A stretch of DNA of 64,000 nucleotides, from contig NZ_CP132203.1 of NCBI RefSeq assembly GCF_030719035.1, forward strand, positions 2,914,001 to 2,978,000, read 5' to 3'. This DNA comes from Hahella sp. HNIBRBA332. GTDB taxonomy: Bacteria; Pseudomonadota; Gammaproteobacteria; Pseudomonadales; Oleiphilaceae. The first letter of the stretch is position 1; each line of letters opens with the position of its first letter. A program made the translations under genes and the position numbers. Shown here one piece after another: positions 8,791 through 17,922 of this stretch. The notes under the pieces were generated by a model that was given only the letters and a program-made list of their open reading frames with translations, did no database searches and had not been told where the DNA came from.

Positions 8791-9300
8791 TTAGTACGAT
8801 ACGGAAGATGCAGGGCCCTGATCACATTCCAGCGCCTGCACCAAGTCTTTAAAGGCAGCTCGATTACTCTCATTCAACTCCATCAGAACTTTGTGCGCAG
8901 CGAGAACTTTCTCACGCACTTCCTGCTCTGACGCCAGCAGTATCGGAATTTCTGAGAGATGCTCAATATCCGTAGCGGCTTTTTCAACAATAATGAACAG
9001 TTGATCAAACCCCATCGACAACACTAAGCGAGTAATATCCTCGTTGGTGGATACGATAGTGGGAAGAATTTTGCGGTGCTTTTTGGCGAAAATCCCAATC
9101 TTTGCGAGAAGCCCAAGCGTCGTACTGTCGACAATACTCGTCTCAGTAAGATCAATGACCACCGTTATGAAAGACTGATCCTCTTTCATCTCGTCGATCA
9201 AATGGTCCAATGTAGAACACAAATTCAGTCGGATCTCTCCGATAAACTTCAGTACGTAAACACCCTGCTTTTCCGCCTGGAGTATTTTATACCCTGACAT
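8791..9300 (-). CDS. STAS-domain anti-sigma-factor antagonist
   Basis: About 169 residues. The N-terminal ~110 form a STAS domain like SpoIIAA/RsbV and HsbA; the probable phosphorylated serine is in TSIVDSTTLG (about residue 59). A C-terminal helical extension of about 55 residues follows. It starts at ATG 9300, 3 bp after the stop of the PP2C response regulator, an arrangement seen in partner-switching pairs such as HsbR-HsbA or CrsR-CrsA. The likely role is to be dephosphorylated by its neighbour and then bind an anti-sigma or other partner. No RsbW-like kinase domain is visible here, so the kinase must be elsewhere. Confidence 0.85.
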   Translation of the reverse strand: MSGYKILQAEKQGVYVLKFIGEIRLNLCSTLDHLIDEMKEDQSFITVVIDLTETSIVDSTTLGLLAKIGIFAKKHRKILPTIVSTNEDITRLVLSMGFDQLFIIVEKAATDIEHLSEIPILLASEQEVREKVLAAHKVLMELNESNRAAFKDLVQALECDQGPASSVSY

Positions 9301-9303
9301 CAA

Positions 9304-10482
9304 TTACACCGTCGTTTCCATAATAGACACGATTGCTATGTCATCGGGCAATTCGGTAATCCACCTCAACCCGAACGCTTTTTCCAGTTCAGGTATAGTG
9401 TGACGCGCCTCCTGCACGGTTTCAAGCAATGCTTGCTCCTTTTCTGCGAGTGATTTGGCATTAATCACCTCAAGCAGGCCGTCTGAGCAGATAACAAGGG
9501 AGAATCCCGGCGCCAGCGGCTCTTCGTACAAGGGATAAACCGGATCGTCAAATAAGCCAACGGGCGGTCCCTTTCCGTCCAGATAACGACTGACGCCGTT
9601 CACAGACATCACCGGCATGGGAAAGTGGGCCCCCATGGAATAACTCAACATCCGGGTTTGCAGGTCAATGACGCCGGCGAACATCGTCAGGTGCTTGCCA
9701 AGATCCGTATCCAGCAACTCAGCGTTGACCCGCTTCAAAAAACGGTCCGGATATAAAATGTCATCGCTGGACTGTCTGCGCAGGTTGCGTTGCAGCCGGT
9801 TGCTCAGGTTTTTGAGCAGCACGGTCACGAAGGCGGATGAAGCGCCATGGCCGGAGACATCAGCGAAATAGAAAGCAATTTTGTCGCCGCTCAAACGGAA
9901 ATAATCAAAAAAGTCGCCACTAAGATATAGAGACGGTTTGATGCAATGATCAAATTGAATGCCGCCGTACTCCACTTCCCGTTCAGGCAGCATTTTCATC
10001 TGCACATGACGGCCTGCGCGCTGATCCGCCTGCAACTCCTCCAGCCCTGCGCGCAACTCTTTATTGGCTAGCTCCAGGTCATATCGATATTGCTGATTTT
10101 CGCGATATACGCGAACTTGATCGATTTGTCGTTGAATTGCCTCGTCCAACACCGCGACATCCGCCACAGGCTTGACGATATAGTCGGAGGCGCCAGATCG
10201 CAGAGCGCCTAAGATATCTTCTGCGCCTGCGCGCTTGCTATGTATGACGATGGGAGGTCTGGGGTGAACGTCTTTTAGTAGGGAATACAACGACTTAATG
10301 TCGTCCGAAGTGAGATCGCCAATAATGATGTCAGGACTAACCTGCGCTTTGAGATCCGTAAAACACTTGACCGACGCACAATGCACCACATGAAACCCCT
10401 TGGATGTAAGGTGTTCCTTCATGTGACGGGATACATCCTCGTCGGAGTCGATTATGAGAAGGGCTTCCTCTAGATCAGCCAT
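9304..10482 (-). CDS. Response regulator fused to PP2C (SpoIIE-type) phosphatase
   Basis: 392 residues. Residues 1-120 form a CheY-like receiver (acidic pocket in LLIIDSDED, phospho-acceptor in IIGDLTSDD, conserved Lys in YIVKPV). A short coiled coil and a SpoIIE/RsbU-type PP2C domain follow, with metal-binding aspartates in YFADVSGHG and VICSDGLLE. The protein probably dephosphorylates the STAS protein encoded next door once its receiver is phosphorylated. Unlike HsbR/CrsR-type regulators as I recall them, it ends without an HATPase kinase domain. Confidence 0.9.
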   Translation of the reverse strand: MADLEEALLIIDSDEDVSRHMKEHLTSKGFHVVHCASVKCFTDLKAQVSPDIIIGDLTSDDIKSLYSLLKDVHPRPPIVIHSKRAGAEDILGALRSGASDYIVKPVADVAVLDEAIQRQIDQVRVYRENQQYRYDLELANKELRAGLEELQADQRAGRHVQMKMLPEREVEYGGIQFDHCIKPSLYLSGDFFDYFRLSGDKIAFYFADVSGHGASSAFVTVLLKNLSNRLQRNLRRQSSDDILYPDRFLKRVNAELLDTDLGKHLTMFAGVIDLQTRMLSYSMGAHFPMPVMSVNGVSRYLDGKGPPVGLFDDPVYPLYEEPLAPGFSLVICSDGLLEVINAKSLAEKEQALLETVQEARHTIPELEKAFGLRWITELPDDIAIVSIMETTV

Positions 10483-10705
10483 GGCTCATGCGCCACTTAC
10501 TTATTAAGCTATTTTTATACACTGGGGTAGGTCGACAGCTGGCATAGTGAATATTATTGTAGCTCGTTACTTTGTTTTTAGCGGACAACCGCTCGACCTG
10601 CAAGATACATTTGCAACATAATGTCAAAAATTAGAATTATCATACTAATTGCCCCTATGAGATTTTATACGCATTTCTCTCTATCCAATTTCTTAATAAT
10701 TCAGC

Positions 10706-12154
10706 ATGGATAAGTTCTTATACGATCTTTTTGGCGTCAGAGATCGCCTCATAATGGATCCCGTACATGGTGCAATTACGCTGTTTGAGCACGAAGTTCG
10801 CGTCATTGATCACCCACTTTTCCAACGTTTACGCCACATTTGCCAAAACGACATTCTTTCGCTGGTGTTTCCTGGCGCCACCCATTCACGCTTCCTACAT
10901 AGCATTGGCGTCATGCATGTTGGACATAAAATGTTCCGGGGCTTGATGGAATCCTGCATGCGCAGGCACAGAACCACGCAAGCATCCTCCTCTCTGCCGC
11001 TAGAGTCGATTGATTTTTTCAATAAGTTGACGCGGCTAGCGTGCCTGTTGCACGACTGCGGGCATAGTAGTTTCTCTCATCAGTTTTCGAAAGTCCCTAG
11101 TATCGCCGCCATGTTGGGGACCAGTGAACCGTTTCAGCGTCTGTGGGCGCAAGCCAATATAAGCGACAGCGACATGGCGGCCTTGTATCCAGAGCGCCCC
11201 GAAAAGCTGGAGCATGAACATTATTCCGTTCGGTGCGCCTGGGAAATCCTCCACTCTCCAGGCGCCGGACAATCGCCCTTTTCCGCCCTGGATGTCAGCG
11301 CTTTGATGGAGACGACCGCCGGCGCGGTGACAGCGGAATTTTCACGACATGCGGCGTTAATCTGGCCATTGCTCAGTGGCTCTACGGAGACTCCCGAACA
11401 GCCAGAGCGGCATATTGTCCGCCTGCTACGCCTGATTGTATCCGGTGAGATCGACGCTGATCGCGCGGATTATATGCTGCGGGACGGATTCCACTCGTCC
11501 GTGACAATAGGCGGTTTCAACCTGGATCATCTATTGAAAAATCTGCATGTGGGTTGGGATCCCGAGTCTGATTGGATGGGCCTCGCCATCACCCCCAAAG
11601 GCCTGGGCGCGCTGGAGGATTTCGTCTACTCCCGCCATCAGATGTATCGCAAAGTTTATGGACACAAGACTTCCATAGGCTTTGACTGGCTGTTGCGGCA
11701 GGCGATGGAGGAAGTAATCGGTCAACCAGACGTGGGCGAATATGTGAGGTCCTGCCTCACTGACATCGACGAGTTCTGTTACTTAACGGATAACTACTTT
11801 TGGGAGCAATTCAGGCTGCTCGCCAGAAAGCAGCCGAAAAGTTACTCGCAAATGATGATAAACCGAGTTCGTCCTCACCATCTTCATACGGAAGAAAGCA
11901 CGGAATCGGTTGATCAGGAATCAATCAAAATGATGCTGGCTGAACGCAATAATTTACGGCCGGAACAAGTCGTCTGTTGTGCGCTGAAAGCGCGTTTCTC
12001 CAAGATCAAAGGCGCTTACGAAGATATCAAGGTCATGCAAAAGTCTTCTGATCCAAGAACCCCGCGTCCTAGCTACACTCGCATTGGCGACGTAAGCACC
12101 TTCTTCCATAAGTTTGAAGACGAAACCATCGCCCACTTTTACCGCAAACCTTGA
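10706..12154 (+). CDS. HD-domain phosphohydrolase
   Basis: 482 residues of the HD superfamily type related to dGTPase-like and COG1078 proteins. The N-terminal segment (DPVHGAITL, HPLFQRLRHI) and the metal-binding histidines in HSRFLHSIGV and LLHDCGHSSFSH are typical, as is GEIDADRADYM further on. The substrate is unknown; relatives hydrolyse nucleotide phosphates. It is divergent from the PP2C gene across a 223-bp gap and appears monocistronic, ending at a hairpin shared with the convergent gene. Confidence 0.9.
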   Translation: MDKFLYDLFGVRDRLIMDPVHGAITLFEHEVRVIDHPLFQRLRHICQNDILSLVFPGATHSRFLHSIGVMHVGHKMFRGLMESCMRRHRTTQASSSLPLESIDFFNKLTRLACLLHDCGHSSFSHQFSKVPSIAAMLGTSEPFQRLWAQANISDSDMAALYPERPEKLEHEHYSVRCAWEILHSPGAGQSPFSALDVSALMETTAGAVTAEFSRHAALIWPLLSGSTETPEQPERHIVRLLRLIVSGEIDADRADYMLRDGFHSSVTIGGFNLDHLLKNLHVGWDPESDWMGLAITPKGLGALEDFVYSRHQMYRKVYGHKTSIGFDWLLRQAMEEVIGQPDVGEYVRSCLTDIDEFCYLTDNYFWEQFRLLARKQPKSYSQMMINRVRPHHLHTEESTESVDQESIKMMLAERNNLRPEQVVCCALKARFSKIKGAYEDIKVMQKSSDPRTPRPSYTRIGDVSTFFHKFEDETIAHFYRKP

Positions 12155-12158
12155 TGAC

Positions 12159-12181
12159 ATGGGGAGGCATCGCCTCCCCAT
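12159..12181. terminator. Hairpin between convergent genes
   Basis: A perfect 10-bp stem (ATGGGGAGGC / GCCTCCCCAT) with a 3-nt loop sits in the 45-bp gap between the HD gene and the convergent DUF523 gene. There is no T-run on either side, so it may act as a transcript-end hairpin rather than a canonical intrinsic terminator. Confidence 0.55.
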
Positions 12182-12199
12182 CAACCGGCGATACGTCCC

Positions 12200-13156
12200 T
12201 TAGATAGCGTTTCGTAATCCCAAATGAGAGGGATAAGGTTGCAAGTAAGCCTGCTCAGCGAGAAACCCATCTTGCGCCGCAGAGCAGTAGTGTTTAAGCA
12301 GCGTCAATGGCGCCACCAGTGGAATGACGCCATCGCGATAGTCCGTCAGCACCGCATCCCATTCTTGCTTCTGCCAGCCATTCATTGTTTTGCGCAGCAC
12401 TTTGGAAATATTGATAAGGACATGGAAGTGGTTTTTTCTCTGCGCCCGGTGAGACAGACAACGCATCAAAGCGGTTTCGTAAAGCGCAAGAGCCTCCTTC
12501 ATCGCACCCACCCTGGCTTGAGCGGCAATATTGCCCAATTGAATTTGATCCTGGGGATGGTGCGCCATCAATAAATACTTATATCGGCGGTGAAATAACT
12601 GCAATCTTTCCGGTGAAGGACTGGCCAGAACCTGATCTTTCCACTCTCTATAACAGCAGACCCGGACGACGAAGTTTTCCAACAAGGCCGGCTCATTCAG
12701 TCGTCCCGCTTCCTCTATCGGCATATTGGGATGCGTCTGCATTACTTTCGCTGCAAATATTCCCGCCCTGGAGCCAATAACGGCGTCGCCGCTTTCATTG
12801 TATACCTTCACCCTGAAGGCACCGCAGCTGGGCGACTTCTGCATAAAAACATAGCCGTCCAAACGAGAAATTCTGTCTTCCAGCGATACGGCGTAATTCG
12901 CCAGCTTGTCAGTGACATCCAGATCCGCATTCTTCGAGCCTACCGCCCTCACCAGCCCATCACGTTCGATCAGGCGAATGGGACGACGCGGAGCGCCCAT
13001 ACCGATAGCCACTTCGGGACAAAAAGCCTGGAAGTCAAATACATCCCGCAGCCGATCAGTCAGCAAAGAAGACTTCTTATGGCCACCATCAAATCTGACC
13101 TGCTCTCCCATTAAACATGCGCTGACGCCAACCTGAGGGCGCTTGCCGTTTTCCAC
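12200..13156 (-). CDS. DUF523-DUF1722 protein (YbgA-like)
   Basis: Two domains. The first ~150 residues match DUF523, with cysteine motifs VSACLMGEQVRFDGG and KSPSCGAF; the rest matches DUF1722/YbgA (RYKYLLMAHHPQD, HFHVLINI). I take the GTG at 13156, which has a strong GGAGG six bases upstream, giving 318 residues; a longer frame to 13249 has no such site. This fusion is frequent beside photolyase genes in other bacteria, but none is seen here. The biochemical role is unknown; the cysteines suggest metal or thiol chemistry. Confidence 0.85.
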   Translation of the reverse strand: MENGKRPQVGVSACLMGEQVRFDGGHKKSSLLTDRLRDVFDFQAFCPEVAIGMGAPRRPIRLIERDGLVRAVGSKNADLDVTDKLANYAVSLEDRISRLDGYVFMQKSPSCGAFRVKVYNESGDAVIGSRAGIFAAKVMQTHPNMPIEEAGRLNEPALLENFVVRVCCYREWKDQVLASPSPERLQLFHRRYKYLLMAHHPQDQIQLGNIAAQARVGAMKEALALYETALMRCLSHRAQRKNHFHVLINISKVLRKTMNGWQKQEWDAVLTDYRDGVIPLVAPLTLLKHYCSAAQDGFLAEQAYLQPYPSHLGLRNAI

Positions 13157-13337
13157 TTTCAGCCTCCAAGAAACAATGAACCTATGAGACGCAACCAGCG
13201 GGATAGAAATCCCACTCCCACCTGCATGGTTTATATACGTCCTCCACATGGATTTGGTTCTTCATATAGACAACGTTGTTCGGTATATTGGCCCGCAACA
13301 TGTAGAAACTATTTCCCTTTTCCGGTAGGTACTTATC

Positions 13338-14150
13338 ATGCGGATCGTCTCATTCAACGTAAATGGCGTACGTTCACGTCTTCATCAGCTGAAAGAACTT
13401 ATCAGCCAATACCAGCCGGACATCATCGGCCTGCAGGAAACCAAGGTCATTGACGACCTGTTTCCATTGGAAGCCATTCAGGAAATGGGCTATCAGGCGG
13501 AATATTATGGGCAAAAAGGCCACTACGGCGTCGCGCTACTGAGTAAACAGCCGGCTTTGCGCTGCTTCAAAGGGTTTGAAGGCGACGGCGAGGAAGCTCA
13601 TAAACGATGGATTGTCGGCGAGTACGCGGCCGGCGGCCAAACCCTCGTTGTTTGCAACGGCTACTTTCCTCAAGGCGAGAACCGAAGCCATCCCGACAAA
13701 TTCCCCAATAAGCAACGCTTTTACGCCGGAACACTGAACTTCCTGAAACAACGCTCCCCGGATCAACCGATAGTGGTGATGGGCGACATGAACGTTTCGC
13801 ATACGGATAACGACATTGGTATCGGCGAAGAGAACCGGAAGCGCTGGCTAAGAACCGGAAAGTGCAGCTTTTTGCCCGAGGAGCGCGAATGGCTGAACCG
13901 CCTTTTAGACTGGGGATTGGTGGACACATTCCGTCAACATTTCCCGGACGTCAAAGACCGCTACAGCTGGTTCGACTACCGTAGCCGCGGATTTGAGGAC
14001 GATCCCAAGCGCGGCCTGCGCATCGACTTGATTCTCGCCACTCGCCCCTTGGCCGCTCGCTGCGTCGACGCCGGCGTATCCTACGAGATTCGGGGAATGG
14101 AGAAAGCGTCCGACCACTGCCCAATCTGGGCTGATTTTGACCTGGGATGA
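13338..14150 (+). CDS. xthA: Exodeoxyribonuclease III
   Basis: 270 residues of the exonuclease III / AP endonuclease family, acting in base-excision repair. Family blocks are present in order: SFNVNGVRSR, GLQETKV (metal-binding Glu), GDMNVSH (catalytic Asp and Asn), DYRSRGFEDDP, LRIDLIL and the terminal SDHCPIWADF (catalytic His). Length and motif spacing are normal. It reads divergently from the DUF523 gene across about 180 bp. Confidence 0.97.
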   Translation: MRIVSFNVNGVRSRLHQLKELISQYQPDIIGLQETKVIDDLFPLEAIQEMGYQAEYYGQKGHYGVALLSKQPALRCFKGFEGDGEEAHKRWIVGEYAAGGQTLVVCNGYFPQGENRSHPDKFPNKQRFYAGTLNFLKQRSPDQPIVVMGDMNVSHTDNDIGIGEENRKRWLRTGKCSFLPEEREWLNRLLDWGLVDTFRQHFPDVKDRYSWFDYRSRGFEDDPKRGLRIDLILATRPLAARCVDAGVSYEIRGMEKASDHCPIWADFDLG

Positions 14151-14273
14151 CGCAACTCATCCCATAGAGTTTGGGGTGTGATTATCGATTTTCGTCGTCC
14201 GGAATTGCCTTAAACACACGAAAAGTGAATTATTATCGGGACTTGGAAACCACAGGATGCTAAGAAAGGTTGC

Positions 14274-14894
14274 ATGAAAACAAGGGAGCGCATCATCCAC
14301 ATCAGCCTGGACCTGTTCAACCGGTTCGGCGAACCCAACGTCACCACCCTGCAGATTGCGGACGAACTCGATATCAGCCCCGGCAACCTTTACTACCATT
14401 ACAAAAATAAAACCGAAATCCTGCATGAGCTTTTCGCGCGCTTTGAACAGCAGATGCTGGAGTTGTTGGACGTCCCCAATGTAGAGATCAGTATTGAAGA
14501 TCAGTGGCTATTTCTGCATCTGATATTTGAAAGAATCGCCGAATACCGCTTTTTCTATAAAGACTTGGTTAATATTCTGCAGCGCTACGAGCGCATCCGC
14601 CCCCGCTTTAAAAAAATCCTTCATAAAAAGACGGAAGCCTCGTTGACGATATGCTCCAGCCTTCGCGATCAAGAGATCCTGATCGGCACCAGTGAAGAAC
14701 TGGAAGCGCTTTGCAACAATATCGTTCTGACCATTACTTACTGGCCAAGTTTCGACCTCATTCGCCACCCCGCGGACGCGCAGGACATCGATTTATCGCA
14801 TGGGGTATATCAGGTCATGTCGCTGGTGGCGCCCTACCTCCGCGACGGGGAAAGGCAGGCGCTGATGACTATGAGCCGGGAGTATCTCACCTAG
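14274..14894 (+). CDS. TetR-family transcriptional regulator
   Basis: 206 residues. The N-terminal helix-turn-helix is clear (TRERIIHISLDLFN, TTLQIADELDISPGNLYYHY), followed by a ligand-binding helical domain. It ends 34 bp from a convergent phasin gene. In pseudomonads the TetR regulator PhaD controls phasin genes, so a similar role is possible but is inferred from position alone. Confidence 0.9.
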   Translation: MKTRERIIHISLDLFNRFGEPNVTTLQIADELDISPGNLYYHYKNKTEILHELFARFEQQMLELLDVPNVEISIEDQWLFLHLIFERIAEYRFFYKDLVNILQRYERIRPRFKKILHKKTEASLTICSSLRDQEILIGTSEELEALCNNIVLTITYWPSFDLIRHPADAQDIDLSHGVYQVMSLVAPYLRDGERQALMTMSREYLT

Positions 14895-14928
14895 CGCCCA
14901 GCGATGGGATTTAAGAGCGCTTCCCACT

Positions 14929-15336
14929 CTACTCGCCGCTCTTTTTCGATGCCTCCAGCTCGTCGATTTTCGCTTTCAGTTCTTCGATTTCCCGGCGTAA
15001 CGCCTCGAACTCTTTATAAGTAGGCATGCCCAAACGGTGCAACGCGCGCGAAACCCTTTGATCAAAGACCTGCTCCAGTTTATCCCAAGTGGTGTTGGCC
15101 TTGTCTTTCACCTCTTCCACCCGGTCCTCAACCGCCTTCAACTGCTTTTCAAACACCCCCCGGGTTTTCTTTTCCAACTCTTCTCCCTCCTGAACTAACT
15201 TCTCAAATACTTTGCCTGCGTCTTCTTCCGCCTTATTGTAGGCGCCCAGACCGGCCAACCAGATTTGCCGCGCTGAGTCCTTTATTTTTTGTGACACCTG
15301 CTTTGGAGAATTAGGGTTGTTGTCCTGATCAGTCAT
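14929..15336 (-). CDS. Phasin-family (PhaI/PhaF-type) granule-associated protein
   Basis: 135 residues counted from ATG 15336; an in-frame GTG at 15393 would add 19. The N-terminal phasin motif (SARQIWLAGLGAYNKAEEDA) is followed by a long amphipathic helix and a C-terminal coiled coil (FEALRREIEELKAKIDELE). Phasins coat polyhydroxyalkanoate granules. The basic, AKP-rich histone-like tail of PhaF is absent, so it is closer to PhaI-type proteins. No PHA synthase gene lies in the window. Confidence 0.88.
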   Translation of the reverse strand: MTDQDNNPNSPKQVSQKIKDSARQIWLAGLGAYNKAEEDAGKVFEKLVQEGEELEKKTRGVFEKQLKAVEDRVEEVKDKANTTWDKLEQVFDQRVSRALHRLGMPTYKEFEALRREIEELKAKIDELEASKKSGE

Positions 15337-15514
15337 AGTCGTGCACTCAATTCGCCGCCGATTCCATTTTCCATTCTGTTTTACCGCGTCCACGCGCCTA
15401 TTTTTTTAAACGCTTCGCACCAAATAATGCGACATACTAACGTGCGTGAACGCCTTTATTAAATAGGCTAGCCGTGTTATCTAATTAAATAAACACAACT
15501 TCAAGGAGCGCTGT

Positions 15515-16561
15515 TTGCTAAAAGTCGACTACGAGCACCTCAGGCAAAGCCGCCAGGGAATATGGATCGCCCTCGATCTGTTCATGCTCTTCTTGCTGAT
15601 CATTAACCTGTCCCTGATCATTATTGACGCTCTATTCGATACAGCGGCGATGCAGTTCCTGACGCGCAACTATACGCCTTGGCTACATGAGCCCCTGGTG
15701 TTGATGCATGAGAACTTTTTATTGGTGGACCTCGCCTTCGTCTCGTTGTTTATCTCGGAGTTTATGCTGCGCTGGTTTGTCGCCATAAAAGAGAAAACAT
15801 TCGAGCGCTGGTACTTCTTTCCGTTTCTGCACTGGTATGACCTGCTTGGCTGCATACCGTTAGGATCCACCCGGTTACTGCGCTTCCTGCGCATCTTTTC
15901 CATTATCTATCGCCTGCACAAATATAAAATTATCGACATCACCAGCACGCGACTGTTCACGTTTTTCGCCTTTTATTACAACGTATTCCTGGAAGAACTC
16001 AGCGACCGAGTGGTAGTCAAAGTTATTTCCGGGATCCAGGAAGACCTGCGTCATGACTCCGAGATTGGACGGCGTATTGCGGAAAAAATTGTTGAACCGA
16101 GACTGCCCGTGCTGGCGGAAACCTGGTCGCACATGGTGACCCAACTGTCCGGCAACATGCGCTCCAACCCGGACAATCCTCTCGTCGCAAAACTGCGTCG
16201 TAGTCTCACTGACGCCATGCAGTCCCACGCCAATTTCAGACGGGTCAACGCCATCCCGTTTATTGGCAGCAATATCACCGGCAGATTGGAGGACACCATC
16301 GCCGACATCGTAGTCAGCACCATCGCCAACCTGCTGGAAGACTTGGAGATTCCCGACAACATTGAGGGCGTCAAAAGCAGCTTTGAGCAACTTAACCTGC
16401 GTAGCGGCGGAGCCTTAATGCAGTTGGACAATCAAGTGATAGAGCTCATTGTCGACATTCTTGAGCTGTCTAAAGAACAGGTGGCGGTGCAAAGCTGGAA
16501 AAGAGAGCTGCGAGCCGCCCAGAATGCAGGTCCAGTAGATAAAAGCGTTAAAGATATATAA
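15515..16561 (+). CDS. Membrane protein with ion-transporter-like N-terminal domain
   Basis: 348 residues, starting at TTG 15515 with AAGGAG just upstream. The first ~150 residues contain three or four membrane segments, including a charged RLLRFLRIFSIIYRLHKYK helix reminiscent of a voltage sensor. The remaining ~200 residues are soluble and helical, without a recognisable pore or second half of a channel. It may be a truncated-type ion-channel relative or an unrelated membrane protein. Function unknown. Confidence 0.65.
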   Translation: MLKVDYEHLRQSRQGIWIALDLFMLFLLIINLSLIIIDALFDTAAMQFLTRNYTPWLHEPLVLMHENFLLVDLAFVSLFISEFMLRWFVAIKEKTFERWYFFPFLHWYDLLGCIPLGSTRLLRFLRIFSIIYRLHKYKIIDITSTRLFTFFAFYYNVFLEELSDRVVVKVISGIQEDLRHDSEIGRRIAEKIVEPRLPVLAETWSHMVTQLSGNMRSNPDNPLVAKLRRSLTDAMQSHANFRRVNAIPFIGSNITGRLEDTIADIVVSTIANLLEDLEIPDNIEGVKSSFEQLNLRSGGALMQLDNQVIELIVDILELSKEQVAVQSWKRELRAAQNAGPVDKSVKDI

Positions 16562-16690
16562 ACCCACTTTTTCATTCTATGCGGCGATATAAAGCCCATG
16601 CTATATATTTAGTATAAAGTGATAAGAACTGTCACTGGCGACACAATCAACACATAATGGATTTTCACAGGTGGGCGCAGAGTAGAAAAA

Positions 16691-17545
16691 ATGGGCGCGG
16701 GCATAAAAACCGGAGTTTTCGACACGCTTGTGGATTGGCTGGTCAAAGAAAAACCAGTCGCTGAGATCCCCTTGAGCAATTTCGACCGCCTGCGTCATGA
16801 GATCCGCCCCTGCGACGTCATTCTGGTGGAAGGCCGCTCCCGTGTCAGCGAAGTTATCAAGGTCGTCACCCAAAGCCGCTGGTCCCACGCCGCCTTGTAT
16901 ATCGGTCGCCTACATGAAGTTGAAAGCCCCTTTACGCGCAAGAGAATTTCCGAATACTACGATGGCCAACCCAATGTGCAGCTTATCGTCGAAAGTGAGT
17001 TGGGCCGAGGCACCGTGGTGCGGCCGTTATCCAGTTACGACCGTGACCATGTCCGCATATGCCGTCCCAGGGAGCTGAATTATCAGGACGCGCAGAATGT
17101 GCTGAATTACGCTATCCGACAACTGGGCGCCAACTACAATATTCGCCAGATCTTCGACCTGTTTCGCTTTCTACTGCCCTGGACCATCCTGCCCCGACGC
17201 TGGCGCTCCTCTCTGTTTCGCTCTCACCCTGGATTGCCGACGGAAACCGTCTGTTCCACCATGATCGCGGAGGCCTTTAACTCAATTCAGTACCCTATTC
17301 TTCCTCTGGTCAAAAAGACCTCTGCGCAGGGTATCCAGCTTTTCCGCCGCAACCCCAAACTGTGTACGCCCAGTGACTTTGACTACTCCCCCTACTTCGA
17401 CATCATCAAGTACCCATTTGTGGACTTTTCGCACAGCAAGTCTCGCTATCGATTATTGCCATGGAAAGGCAACGAGAAACTTTCTCCCGAAGAGAGCAAC
17501 TTTTATATCGATGATCTACCGGGTTATCAGGATAAACTGGAATAA
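16691..17545 (+). CDS. YiiX/YebB-like NlpC/P60-fold cysteine hydrolase
   Basis: 284 residues with the permuted papain-like layout: an early DVILVEGRSR strand, the catalytic-type histidine in SRWSHAALYIG (about residue 65), and the cysteine in a later helix (TVCSTMIAEAF). This matches the YiiX/YaeF-type amidase families rather than classical NlpC/P60 peptidases. No signal peptide is evident, so a cytoplasmic or membrane-associated role is likely. Substrate unknown. Confidence 0.75.
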   Translation: MGAGIKTGVFDTLVDWLVKEKPVAEIPLSNFDRLRHEIRPCDVILVEGRSRVSEVIKVVTQSRWSHAALYIGRLHEVESPFTRKRISEYYDGQPNVQLIVESELGRGTVVRPLSSYDRDHVRICRPRELNYQDAQNVLNYAIRQLGANYNIRQIFDLFRFLLPWTILPRRWRSSLFRSHPGLPTETVCSTMIAEAFNSIQYPILPLVKKTSAQGIQLFRRNPKLCTPSDFDYSPYFDIIKYPFVDFSHSKSRYRLLPWKGNEKLSPEESNFYIDDLPGYQDKLE

Positions 17546-17659
17546 TTGATCCATCTGCCTGCCTATATATCATTCATGAAAGGCTTCTTATATTGTTATA
17601 AGAAAATATGATTAAAAAACAACCTCTTTCAATTTGTAAATATGTGTAAAAGATCAATA

Positions 17660-17769
17660 CTTAAGATGACTGACTTGCTCAACCCTGCTGGTCAGTCATG
17701 TAGGAAGTCTTTCATGGATACTACTCACACCTCTAGCCCGAAGCCTCTCCCTGGGTTTCGGGTTTTTTT
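17660..17769 (+). ncRNA. Candidate small RNA with two hairpins and an intrinsic terminator
   Basis: In the ~375-bp gap between two rightward genes there is a perfect 9-bp stem (ATGACTGAC 17666-17674, GTCAGTCAT 17691-17699), about 35 bases of single-stranded sequence, then a GC-rich hairpin (CCCGAAGCC ... GGGTTTCGGG) followed by seven T at 17737-17769. The hairpin lies too far from the upstream stop codon (about 190 bp) to be only its terminator without other structure. A -10-like TATGAT occurs upstream near 17605. No open frame of useful size fits. This is structure-based inference only. Confidence 0.4.
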
Positions 17770-17922
17770 GATCTCGCTCACAAACTCATATAACGAAAGT
17801 AATTAGCGCCAAAATCAGAAGCTTATGATGCAGCTTCAGATTTCATCAATGCGTCCTTATCGATATACTAGCGTCCCATAAGACATAAGAAAAACGCTGC
17901 AATGTCGCCAAGGATAAATGAC

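Noticed and set aside
9301..9303. TTG as start of the STAS gene
   Set aside because: An ATG follows immediately at 9300 and is the simpler choice.
13157..13249. N-terminal extension of the DUF523 protein to a start at 13249
   Set aside because: The GTG at 13156 has an excellent GGAGG site and DUF523 proteins begin at this point.
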